Source: an uncultured Prevotella sp.
GTDB lineage: Bacteria; Bacteroidota; Bacteroidia; Bacteroidales; Bacteroidaceae
Reading direction: 5' to 3'
DNA: 16,725 nt
NCBI GenBank assembly: GCA_937901345.1
Contig: CALCHM010000145.1
Coordinates: forward strand, 1 to 16,725
The notes under the pieces are model-generated. The model was given only the letters and a program-made list of their open reading frames with translations. It was not told the origin of the DNA and ran no database searches. Below, piece by piece: positions 1 to 7,178 of the stretch. Each line of letters begins with the position of its first letter. Position 1 is the stretch's first letter. The position numbers and the translations under genes were made by a program.

Positions 1-1016
1 TTCTTGTTCAAGAATAGGTCAGCCTGAACGGCACAAGCTACTGTACAACCTACCATGGGGTTGTTACCGATACCGAGGAAGCCCATCATTTCTACGTGTG
101 CGGGCACTGAAGATGAACCAGCGAACTGAGCATCTGAGTGCATACGACCGAGTGTGTCAGTCATGCCGTAAGAAGCGGGACCAGCAGCCATGTTATCGGG
201 GTGAAGTGTACGACCTGTACCACCACCAGAAGCTACAGAGAAGTAGGGCTTACCAGCGAGTACGCGTTCCTTCTTGTAAGTACCAGCTACGGGGTGCTGG
301 AAGCGAGTCGGGTTAGTAGAGTTACCAGTGATTGATACGTCAACGTCTTCCTTCCAAAGTACTGATACACCTTCGCGAACGTCGTCAGCACCATAGCAGT
401 TTACTGCAGCACGAGGACCGTTGCTGTAAGCGATGCGCTGTACTTCCTTAAGTTCGCCGCTGTAGTAATCGAACTGAGTCTGAACGTAAGTAAAGCCGTT
501 GATACGAGAGATGATCATAGCAGCGTCCTTACCGAGACCGCAGAGGATACAACGGAGGGGCTTGTCAGCGGGTCTTGACTTGTTAGCCATCTGTGCAATC
601 TTGATAGCACCTTCAGCAGCAGCAAATGATTCGTGACCAGCGAGGAATGCGAAGCACTTAGTTTCGGGAGAAAGGAGGCGAGCAGCGAGCTGACCGTGGC
701 CAATACCTACCTTACGGTCGTCGGCAACAGAACCAGGCACACAGAATGCCTGAAGACCTTCACCGATGTATTCAGCAGCCTGAACAGCGTCCTTTGCCTT
801 TTCCTTAAGAGCGATAGCAGTACCTACTACGTAAGCCCACTTTGCGTTTTCGAAGCAGATCATCTGAGTTTCTTCGCAAGTCTGATAAGGATCGAGACCA
901 GCAGCTTCACAGATTTGATTTGCTTCTTCGATAGATGAAATACCGTGTGCGTTCAAACAAGCGAGAATCTGCTTGATACGACGGTCCTGACTTTCAAATT
1001 TTACTTCTCTAATCAT
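1..1016 (-). CDS. GGGtGRT family protein (3' end cut by window edge)
   Basis: Reading the minus strand from the ATG at 1016 gives 338 codons without a stop, so the C-terminus lies beyond the left edge. The product contains SGGGTGRTLHPDNMAAGP, with the glycine run at residues 264-266 and R269; this is the hallmark that names the GGGtGRT protein family. Other conserved-looking parts are CGLGKDAAMIISRINGF in the middle and a Gly/Ala-rich C-terminal part. No signal peptide or membrane segment is seen, so it should be cytosolic. The biochemical function of the family is not established as far as I know. It starts 18 bases after the stop of an IscU/NifU-like scaffold gene and must be co-transcribed with it, which suggests (inference) a role linked to Fe-S or sulfur/metal handling. 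An unusually good Shine-Dalgarno precedes it. Confidence 0.9.
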   Translation of the reverse strand, partial: MIREVKFESQDRRIKQILACLNAHGISSIEEANQICEAAGLDPYQTCEETQMICFENAKWAYVVGTAIALKEKAKDAVQAAEYIGEGLQAFCVPGSVADDRKVGIGHGQLAARLLSPETKCFAFLAGHESFAAAEGAIKIAQMANKSRPADKPLRCILCGLGKDAAMIISRINGFTYVQTQFDYYSGELKEVQRIAYSNGPRAAVNCYGADDVREGVSVLWKEDVDVSITGNSTNPTRFQHPVAGTYKKERVLAGKPYFSVASGGGTGRTLHPDNMAAGPASYGMTDTLGRMHSDAQFAGSSSVPAHVEMMGFLGIGNNPMVGCTVACAVQADLFLNK

Positions 1017-1025
1017 AATAGCAGT

Positions 1026-1032
1026 CCTCCTT
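1026..1032 (-). promoter_or_regulatory. Strong Shine-Dalgarno before the GGGtGRT gene
   Basis: Minus-strand AAGGAGG lies 9 bases upstream of the ATG at 1016 and just after the stop of the upstream gene. Most genes here, as is general in Bacteroidota, lack such a site and have an A/T-rich leader instead. This supports the 1016 start and predicts strong independent initiation on the downstream cistron. Confidence 0.8.
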
Positions 1033-1034
1033 GA

Positions 1035-1736
1035 TTATTCGTGACGTGGATCAATTGATTTAACAATGCCGTCTTCAGCCTTTGTGCGACCGTAAGTACC
1101 AGTAACGCTCTTCAAAGCTTCGTCAGCGGGAACACCCTTCTTGATTGCATCCATGAACTTGCCCATGTGAACGAATTCATAACCGCAAACCTGGTCGTCC
1201 TTGTCGAGGAACATCTTAGTGATGTAACCTTCTGTGAGCTGGAGGTAACGAGAACCCTTAACCTTTGTGCCGTAAAGTGTACCGCACTGAGAGATAAGAC
1301 CCTTACCCAAGTCTTCAAGACCAGCACCGATTACGAGACCACCTTCAGAGAATGCAGACTGAGTACGACCGTAAACAATCTGAAGGAAAAGTTCACGCAT
1401 AGCTGTGTTGATAGCGTCGCAAACAAGGTCAGTGTTGAGCGCTTCGAGGATTGTCTTGCCAGGAAGAATTTCAGAAGCCATAGCTGCTGAGTGAGTCATA
1501 CCTGAACAACCGATAGTTTCAACGAGACATTCTTCAATAACGCCTTCCTTCACGTTCAAAGTGAGCTTACATGCACCCTGCTGGGGAGCACACCAACCCA
1601 CACCGTGAGTAAGACCTGAGATGTCCTTGATTTCCTTTGCCTGAACCCACTTGCCTTCTTCAGGAATGGGAGCGGGACCATGGTTGGGGCCCTTAGCCAC
1701 GCAACACATGTTTTGAACTTCGTGAGAATATTCCAT
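1035..1736 (-). CDS. IscU/NifU-like iron-sulfur cluster assembly scaffold protein
   Basis: A 233-residue protein. Residues about 45-110 resemble the IscU/NifU N-terminal fold: a cysteine-containing segment WCAPQQGACKL (C49, C56), a strand-like stretch with VIEECLVETIGC (C70, C77), then SAAMASEILPGKTILEAL, which parallels the IscU run around its second cluster cysteine. Further cysteines are C11, C12, C106, C151 and C184. The part after about residue 120 (YGRTQSAFSEGGL, then CGTLYGTK and a GYEFVHMGKFMDAI stretch) is an extension beyond a minimal IscU (about 130 residues). Family knowledge predicts transient binding of a [2Fe-2S] or [4Fe-4S] cluster for transfer to apoproteins; the actual clients are unknown. 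No IscS, HscA or ferredoxin gene is adjacent in this window. It is the first gene of an operon with the GGGtGRT protein, and has a consensus promoter about 45 bases upstream. Confidence 0.85.
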   Translation of the reverse strand: MEYSHEVQNMCCVAKGPNHGPAPIPEEGKWVQAKEIKDISGLTHGVGWCAPQQGACKLTLNVKEGVIEECLVETIGCSGMTHSAAMASEILPGKTILEALNTDLVCDAINTAMRELFLQIVYGRTQSAFSEGGLVIGAGLEDLGKGLISQCGTLYGTKVKGSRYLQLTEGYITKMFLDKDDQVCGYEFVHMGKFMDAIKKGVPADEALKSVTGTYGRTKAEDGIVKSIDPRHE

Positions 1737-1783
1737 GTTGTTAATAAATAAAAGTGTGTTTGAAATTTTAAGATTTCTGAAGG

Positions 1784-1813
1784 CAAATTTAAGGATTTAT
1801 TAACTATCCGCAA
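1784..1813 (-). promoter_or_regulatory. Bacteroidetes-type promoter for the scaffold-GGGtGRT operon
   Basis: On the minus strand a TTG (plus positions 1811-1813) is followed after exactly 19 bases by TAAATTTG (1784-1791), a perfect match to TAnnTTTG. Transcription would start near 1777, leaving a 5' leader of about 40 bases before the ATG at 1736. A second TATATTTG overlaps the -33 element and may be an alternative -7. Confidence 0.75.
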
Positions 1814-1926
1814 ATATAAACACCATTTTTTCTACAATTATTAACTTATTTCAGACTATGATTAACCAGCTGTCGCACAAGTAACAGCTAATATTATTCA
1901 AGATCTGTGTAAACGTATTTCAACTT

Positions 1927-2008
1927 CTCTTTGCGTGTCTTTGCGTTTTTGCGTAAAATCACTTCCGCGTGTATATGCTCACGCAAAGTCGCAAAGTGAC
2001 GCAAAGAG
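1927..2008. repeat. Long inverted repeat built of TTTGCG/CGCAAA words
   Basis: The left arm CTCTTTGCGTGTCTTTGCG (1927-1945) and right arm CGCAAAGTGACGCAAAGAG (1990-2008) are complementary at 17 of 19 positions. An inner pair TTTGCGT (1948-1954) and ACGCAAA (1981-1987) can extend the fold. There are three TTTGCG words on the left and three CGCAAA words on the right. It may be a repeated extragenic palindrome or a hairpin in a leader; nothing shows which. Confidence 0.8.
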
Positions 2009-2040
2009 TTTTTGGTGTAGATAGGTTTTCCTTGTTTTAG

Positions 2041-2272
2041 GAAAGGTTATTGTACTGGTGTAGATGCTTTATTTTTATTTGTAGGAAGGTTAGGGACTGG
2101 AGTAGATGAGTCATTTTCATTTGTAGAAAGGTTAGGGACCGGAGTAGATGGGTCATTTTCATTTGTAGAAAGGTTAGGGACTGGAGTAGATGGGTCATTT
2201 TCATTTGTAGAAAGGTTAGGGACCGGAGTAGATGAGTCATTTTCATTTGTAGAAAGGTTAGGGACTGGAGTA
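2041..2272. repeat. 42-bp tandem repeat (minisatellite)
   Basis: Four full units start at 2084, 2126, 2168 and 2210, with a partial unit from 2252. A diverged 43-base copy starts at 2041, and a still weaker trace lies before it. Units are nearly identical (GAAAGGTTAGGGAC-YGG-AGTAGATG-RGTCATTTTCATTTGTA). The Y alternates T,C,T,C,T along the array, hinting at an older 84-bp doublet. The minus strand is open through it and would encode a 14-residue repeat (SLTFLQMKMTHLLR/Q), but no other coding sign is seen. Confidence 0.92.
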
Positions 2273-2273
2273 A

Positions 2274-2300
2274 TGTGGCAATTCCTATATTATTGCCACA
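2274..2300. promoter_or_regulatory. Perfect 9-bp-stem hairpin next to the 42-bp array
   Basis: TGTGGCAAT (2274-2282) and ATTGCCACA (2292-2300) are exact reverse complements around a 9-base A/T-rich loop. It abuts the end of the 42-bp array. No T-run follows, so it is not a typical terminator; it could be an operator or a small RNA hairpin. Confidence 0.6.
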
Positions 2301-2304
2301 ATTT

Positions 2305-2370
2305 ATGATATTCTGATTCGAATATAATGACATCCTGATTGATATGTTATGACCTTCTGATTATAGCGAT
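2305..2370. repeat. Three phased 22-bp repeats upstream of gdhA
   Basis: Units start at 2305, 2327 and 2349, exactly 22 bases apart. Each holds ATGA-nnTn-CTGATT (11 of 14 positions invariant) followed by 8 unrelated bases. Conserved boxes at two-helical-turn spacing, about 80-145 bases before the gdhA -33 element, look like sites for a DNA-binding regulator. The regulator is unknown. Confidence 0.65.
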
Positions 2371-2449
2371 TCGTGAAGATGCGTTTCACTTAATCCATAT
2401 GCCCTTTAAAAAAAATAAGGCCTGTGCTTACAAAAATTACGCAAAAACT

Positions 2450-2478
2450 TTGCAGAAAAACATTTTTCACTAACTTTG
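2450..2478 (+). promoter_or_regulatory. gdhA promoter
   Basis: TTG (2450-2452), 18 bases, then TAACTTTG (2471-2478), a perfect -7 match. The predicted start of transcription is near 2485, giving a leader of about 54 A/T-rich bases with no Shine-Dalgarno before the ATG at 2539. Confidence 0.75.
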
Positions 2479-2538
2479 CGCCGTTTTAATGACAAAAATT
2501 CAGATTTAACAACATTTTTCTAACAAAATATCACAAAC

Positions 2539-3873
2539 ATGAAAGCAACAGAAGTACTAGACAAACTGAAGCAGCGCTTCCCCAACGAACCTGAATATCA
2601 TCAAGCAGTAGCTGAAGTGCTCGCAACTATTGAGGACGTGTATAACGAACATCCTGAGTTCGATAAAGTAAACCTTATTGAACGCCTCTGTATCCCCGAT
2701 CGCATCTACTCTTTCCGCGTAACTTGGATGGACGATAAGGGTAACTATCAGACTAACATGGGTTACCGCATTCAACACAATAATGCTATTGGTCCTTACA
2801 AGGGCGGCATTCGTTTCCACGCTTCTGTAAACCAAAGCATTTTGAAGTTCCTTGCTTTCGAGCAGACATTCAAGAATTCGCTCACAACACTCCCCATGGG
2901 GGGCGGTAAGGGTGGTTCTGACTTCTCTCCCCGCGGCAAGTCGAATGCTGAAATCATGCGTTTCTGCCAGGCATTTGTTGAAGAACTCCAGCGCCACATT
3001 GGACCTAACACCGACGTACCTGCCGGAGATATTGGTGTAGGCGGTCGTGAAGTGGGTTATATGTTCGGTAAGTATAAGAAGATGACACGCGAGCACACAG
3101 GTACTTACACTGGTAAGGGCCTTGAATTTGGCGGTTCGCTCGTGCGCCCCGAAGCAACAGGTTTTGGTAATGTGTACTTCCTTCTTGAAATGCTCAAGAC
3201 ACGCGGCATTGACATCAAGGGTAAGACCGTATGTGTGTCAGGTTCGGGTAATGTAGCACAATACACCGTTAAGAAACTCATCGAACTTGGTGCAAAGGTT
3301 GTTACCATGTCCGACTCTAATGGTTACATCTACGATCCCGATGGCATTGATGCTGACAAGTTGGCATACATCATGGAACTTAAGAACCTCTATCGCGGAC
3401 GTATCAAGGAATATGCTGAAGAATACGGCGTGAAGTACGTAGAAGGCGCGCGTCCTTGGGGTGAAAAGTGCGACATTGCCCTCCCCTCAGCTACGCAAAA
3501 CGAACTCAATGGCGACGATGCACGCAAACTCCTTGCAAATGGTTGTATCGCCGTGAGCGAAGGTGCTAACATGCCCTCAACTCCCGAAGCTATTGAGCAA
3601 TTCCTCGAAGCAAAGATTCTCTATGCTCCTGGTAAGGCGGCCAACGCGGGTGGTGTGTCTGTTTCAGGTCTTGAAATGGCACAAAATGCGTCTATGATTT
3701 CTTGGACAGCTGAAGAAGTTGATGCGAAGCTCCATCAGATTATGGAAAATATCCACGCGCAATGTGTGAAGTATGGTACACTTGAAGATGGTACCGTAAA
3801 CTACGTAAAGGGTGCTAACATTGCTGGTTTCATGAAGGTGGCTAAGGCCATGATGGCACAGGGTGTAGTATAA
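2539..3873 (+). CDS. gdhA: Glutamate dehydrogenase (hexameric, NADP-type)
   Basis: A 444-residue cytosolic enzyme, the usual length for the hexameric bacterial class. It interconverts 2-oxoglutarate plus ammonium with L-glutamate, the main route of ammonium assimilation in many Bacteroidales. Visible motifs: substrate segment GPYKGGIRFH (85-94), PMGGGKGG (119-126) with the catalytic-type lysine K124, PAGDIGVGGRE (161-171) with D164, and the dinucleotide-binding SGSGNVAQ (234-241). The acidic/polar segment after the second strand reads SDSNGYIYDPDG (258-269), as in NADP-preferring members; coenzyme choice is inferred. The start is supported by the typical N-terminus and the promoter spacing. 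It is a single-gene unit with its own promoter and terminator, and three phased upstream repeats suggest regulation, perhaps by nitrogen status. Confidence 0.97.
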   Translation: MKATEVLDKLKQRFPNEPEYHQAVAEVLATIEDVYNEHPEFDKVNLIERLCIPDRIYSFRVTWMDDKGNYQTNMGYRIQHNNAIGPYKGGIRFHASVNQSILKFLAFEQTFKNSLTTLPMGGGKGGSDFSPRGKSNAEIMRFCQAFVEELQRHIGPNTDVPAGDIGVGGREVGYMFGKYKKMTREHTGTYTGKGLEFGGSLVRPEATGFGNVYFLLEMLKTRGIDIKGKTVCVSGSGNVAQYTVKKLIELGAKVVTMSDSNGYIYDPDGIDADKLAYIMELKNLYRGRIKEYAEEYGVKYVEGARPWGEKCDIALPSATQNELNGDDARKLLANGCIAVSEGANMPSTPEAIEQFLEAKILYAPGKAANAGGVSVSGLEMAQNASMISWTAEEVDAKLHQIMENIHAQCVKYGTLEDGTVNYVKGANIAGFMKVAKAMMAQGVV

Positions 3874-3992
3874 GCCAAAAACAAAACCTAGAAAACACAA
3901 AAGCATTCTAAAAACTAGAGCTCACTTGCGTATGAAACGAGAAAAACGCTGAGCACATCTAATAATTCAGAATACTTATAGTTATCCAAAGT

Positions 3993-4033
3993 AAGGATCA
4001 GTTGAGTAACACGCTCAATTGGTCCTTTTTTTT
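3993..4033 (+). terminator. Intrinsic terminator after gdhA
   Basis: Arm AAGGATCAGTTGAG (3993-4006), 7-base loop, arm CTCAATTGGTCCTT (4014-4027): a 14-pair stem with two G-U pairs, running into eight T (4026-4033). It lies 120 bases after the stop codon. Confidence 0.88.
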
Positions 4034-4129
4034 GATTTCAACACATAATCCACCTAAAATTAACCAATTCAACAAGGTATACAACCTCTATTTTCTATAA
4101 GAAATCGCAAGGGATTGCGTTATGATTTG

Positions 4130-4137
4130 TATCTTTG
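4130..4137 (+). promoter_or_regulatory. Probable -7 element of the fkp promoter
   Basis: TATCTTTG matches TAnnTTTG perfectly and lies 53 bases before the fkp ATG. No TTG stands at the usual 19-base distance; instead the inverted pair CGCAA/TTGCG (4106-4119) occupies the -33 zone, which might mean activator or repressor dependence. Confidence 0.55.
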
Positions 4138-4190
4138 CAACAACTTGAAACTAAATACTCAGCATTCATAGCAAAAATACCATAACAATT

Positions 4191-7004
4191 ATGAAAAAAT
4201 TACTTTCCTTGCCACCCAACTTAGTGGATTGTTTTCACAAGATTTCAGAACTCAGCAAAGATGAATATTTTTGCACCTCCGACCCTGCTGGTACTAAATT
4301 AGGTTCTGGTGGCGGCACAACATGGTTGCTTAAAGATTGCTATCAGCAAGAAGCGAGCGACAAGAGTTTTGACGAATGGTTGGCTGAGGAAAAGCGCATC
4401 TTACTTCATGCGGGCGGTCAGAGTCGCCGTTTGCCCATGTATGCTCCTAGCGGGAAGGTGTTGACTCCCATCCCCGTATTTCGTTGGCAACGCGGTCAGC
4501 GAGTAGATCAAACATTGCTCGACCTTCAGATGCCTCTTTATGAGCGCATCTTAAACAAAGCGCCCGAAAGTTTGCGCACACTCATTGCGAGCGGTGACGT
4601 TTATATTCGTGCTACCGAACAACTTCAGGACATCCCTGAGGCAGATGTAGTGTGTTATGGCATGTGGGCAGACCCCGTATTGGCAAGTCATCATGGCGTA
4701 TTTGTAATTGATAGAAATGCCCCCGATCGCCTTGACTTCATGCTTCAAAAACCCAGCACTACAGAACAGGCAAAATTGATGCAGACACACTACACGTTAA
4801 TGGATATTGGTGTGTGGATTTTGAGCGACCGCGCCGTAAAAGCATTGTTCAAGAAGGCTCCTGTTGAAGCCGATGGAAAATTGGCAAAAGCATACGATCT
4901 ATATTCCGAATTTGGATGTGCACTTGGTGAACATCCCTCTCAACCCGATGCCGATTTGGCGGATTTGAGCGTGGCTATTCTTCCCCTTCCTGGAGGTGAA
5001 TTCTATCACTTTGGAACGACTCCCGAATTGCTCACTTCTACGGAATCCATACAGAATCGCGTGAAGGACCAGCGTTTTATCATTCAAAAGGCTGTGAAAC
5101 GCCATTCTTCGGTATTCACTCAGAATCTTTCCATCGTTAATAAGGCATCTGAGAAGAATGAATACGTGTGGATGGAAAATTCCTACTTGGGCAAAGATTT
5201 CTACTTCAGCACCCGCAATGTCATCACGGGCGTTCCCAAAAATGATTGGGCGGTGAAATTAGAAGACGGAGTATGTGTAGACATCGTGCCCATTGGTGAG
5301 GATGCTTATGCGCTCCGCCCCTATGGTTACACAGATGCCTTCAGAGGTAGCGCTGAAGATGAGAACGTGACTTACTTGGAAAAACCTTGGAAGCAATGGT
5401 TGGAAGATCGCGGCATTGACAAGGAACAAGTAGGCAAATGGCAAGACATTCAGGCGGCAAAGATTTTCCCCGTATGTGACGATATAGAACTCATGGGTAA
5501 ACTCCTCAACTGGATGATTGCACCTGTTGGCACAAATGAACTGACAGAAACCTACTTGAATTTGCCCCGACTTTCAGCAGACGAAATTTCCATTCAGGCA
5601 AATCTTGAACGCCTCTTTGCGCAACGTAGGGCATTGATGAAGGGCAACCTTGAGGGCATTGCTTCCAATTGGAAGAAGAGTGTATTCTATCAACTTGACC
5701 TTAACGACACTGCTCAGAAGTATCGCTCATTAAATATTCCTCAACCCGCTCCGCTCCCCCTCGACGCTCCACTCATGACGCGCATTCACGATGCCATGTT
5801 TAGAGGTGAAGACGAACGCGCATTTAAGTTATTGCAAGAAGGACTCACCGAAAGTGCGCTTCAACATAAGAGCATGCCGCGTAAGACTACTTATGACGAC
5901 CAAATCGTATGGGGACGTAGTGCCGTGCGCATTGACCTCGCCGGAGGATGGACAGATACGCCTCCTTATAGTTTGATGAGCGGCGGAAACGTTGTGAATC
6001 TGGCCATCGAACTCAATGGGCAACAACCCCTTCAAGTGTATGTAAAACCAAGTAAGGAACCCGTTGTCATTTGCCGTTCTATCGATCTTGGTGCTATTGA
6101 GCGTATTGAAACTTATGAAGAACTCCGCCAATTTAATAAGGTTGGTTCTCCCTTCTCTATCCCCAAAGCAGCATTAACCCTTGCCGGATTTATGCCTGGA
6201 TTTGGTAAGGAAACGTTCAAAACCCTGAAGCAACAACTCGAAACCTTCGGATGTGGTATTGAAATCACTCTTCTCTCGGCCATCCCTGCTGGTTCAGGAT
6301 TGGGCACAAGTAGCATTTTGGCGGCAACCGTTCTTGGTGCACTCTCTGACTTCTGTGGATTGGGTTGGGATAAGAATGAAGTGTGTAACCGCACCTTGGT
6401 ATTGGAACAACTCTTAACCACTGGTGGAGGTTGGCAAGACCAATATGGTGGTGTATTCCAAGGCGTAAAACTCCTACAAACTCAAGCCGGATTTGACCAA
6501 GGAGCAACGGTAAGATGGGCGCCCGACACGCTCTTTACAGATGCTGAATTCCGTCCTTGCCACTTGCTATACTATACCGGTGTAATACGCACGGCAAAGA
6601 ACATTCTTGCCGAAATTGTCAGAGGCATGTTCCTCAACAGTTCGCAACACCTCGTCTTGCTTGACGACATGAAGAACCACGCGTTGACCATGTACGACAC
6701 ACTCCAATTGAACGACATCAACAAATATGGTGCACTAGTACGTCAAACGTGGGAACAAAACAAAGCACTTGATGCTGGCACGAATCCTCCTGTTATTGAA
6801 GAAATCGCACGCCGCATCGACGACCTCTGTGCGGGTTACAAACTCCCAGGTGCTGGTGGTGGTGGATTCATGTACATGGTTGCGAAGGACCGCGAAGCAG
6901 CACGTCGCATTCGAGAAATCCTCACTCACAACCCCGTTACGCCCAACGCACGTTTCGTAGACATGAGCGTGTCTACAGGCGGACTCCAAGTGAGCAGAAG
7001 TTAA
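4191..7004 (+). CDS. fkp: Bifunctional L-fucokinase / GDP-fucose pyrophosphorylase
   Basis: A 937-residue cytosolic enzyme, close to the 949 residues of the Bacteroides fragilis Fkp. It phosphorylates free L-fucose and then joins the fucose-1-phosphate to GTP, giving GDP-L-fucose for fucosylation of surface glycans and glycoproteins. The N-terminal guanylyltransferase half shows the nucleotide-binding motif HAGGQSRRLP (73-82) followed by SGKVLTPIPVFRW. The C-terminal GHMP kinase half shows GGWTDTPP (585-592), the phosphate-binding PAGSGLGTSS (699-708) and the closing LPGAGGGGFMYM (from 885). Both activities therefore look intact. The ATG at 4191 follows an A/T-rich leader and a -7 element. 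No terminator follows; the next gene (aguA) is close, so read-through into aguAB is plausible although the pathways are unrelated. Confidence 0.96.
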   Translation: MKKLLSLPPNLVDCFHKISELSKDEYFCTSDPAGTKLGSGGGTTWLLKDCYQQEASDKSFDEWLAEEKRILLHAGGQSRRLPMYAPSGKVLTPIPVFRWQRGQRVDQTLLDLQMPLYERILNKAPESLRTLIASGDVYIRATEQLQDIPEADVVCYGMWADPVLASHHGVFVIDRNAPDRLDFMLQKPSTTEQAKLMQTHYTLMDIGVWILSDRAVKALFKKAPVEADGKLAKAYDLYSEFGCALGEHPSQPDADLADLSVAILPLPGGEFYHFGTTPELLTSTESIQNRVKDQRFIIQKAVKRHSSVFTQNLSIVNKASEKNEYVWMENSYLGKDFYFSTRNVITGVPKNDWAVKLEDGVCVDIVPIGEDAYALRPYGYTDAFRGSAEDENVTYLEKPWKQWLEDRGIDKEQVGKWQDIQAAKIFPVCDDIELMGKLLNWMIAPVGTNELTETYLNLPRLSADEISIQANLERLFAQRRALMKGNLEGIASNWKKSVFYQLDLNDTAQKYRSLNIPQPAPLPLDAPLMTRIHDAMFRGEDERAFKLLQEGLTESALQHKSMPRKTTYDDQIVWGRSAVRIDLAGGWTDTPPYSLMSGGNVVNLAIELNGQQPLQVYVKPSKEPVVICRSIDLGAIERIETYEELRQFNKVGSPFSIPKAALTLAGFMPGFGKETFKTLKQQLETFGCGIEITLLSAIPAGSGLGTSSILAATVLGALSDFCGLGWDKNEVCNRTLVLEQLLTTGGGWQDQYGGVFQGVKLLQTQAGFDQGATVRWAPDTLFTDAEFRPCHLLYYTGVIRTAKNILAEIVRGMFLNSSQHLVLLDDMKNHALTMYDTLQLNDINKYGALVRQTWEQNKALDAGTNPPVIEEIARRIDDLCAGYKLPGAGGGGFMYMVAKDREAARRIREILTHNPVTPNARFVDMSVSTGGLQVSRS

Positions 7005-7033
7005 TGGTTTTGTAGTTAGTTGTATGCTAAAAA

Positions 7034-7069
7034 TCTATAGCATCTACAGTTTCTATAGCATCTATAGTC
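7034..7069. repeat. 9-bp-period array between fkp and aguA
   Basis: Four 9-base units: TCTATAGCA, TCTACAGTT, TCTATAGCA, TCTATAGTC; equally, a direct 16-base repeat with 18-base spacing (7035-7050 and 7053-7068, 15 of 16 identical). It lies 29 bases after the fkp stop. It resembles in period and base bias the arrays at 9159-9235 and 12984-13093. Confidence 0.8.
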
Positions 7070-7178
7070 TATACAAGATGCGTTGAACGTATACTCTCTA
7101 AACTCTAAGTTCATGCCCTACGCCATCCCCATTCCCACGCCACGAGGCAATAACGTAGCTCCCTTTCATTTTACAAGC

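Larger units (their letters stand above)
1737..2538. other. 802-base divergent spacer, repeat-rich, no convincing gene
   Basis: Contains, in order: the leftward operon promoter, a long imperfect hairpin of CGCAAAG words, a 42-bp tandem array, a short hairpin, three 22-bp repeats and the gdhA promoter. The only open frame of any length (minus strand, 2037-2333) runs through the 42-bp array and owes its openness to the unit being a multiple of three. Confidence 0.8.
3874..4190. other. 317-base spacer: gdhA terminator and fkp promoter
   Basis: Apart from the terminator at 3993-4033 and the -7 element at 4130-4137, I see only A/T-rich sequence and a short CGCAA-gggat-style inverted pair (CGCAA 4106-4110, TTGCG 4115-4119) just before the promoter. 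No gene is apparent. Confidence 0.7.

Noticed and set aside
2037..2333. Minus-strand 98-codon frame with 14-residue repeats
   Set aside because: It is the 42-bp array read in one frame; a unit divisible by three stays open by construction. It has no promoter or recognisable domain outside the repeat.
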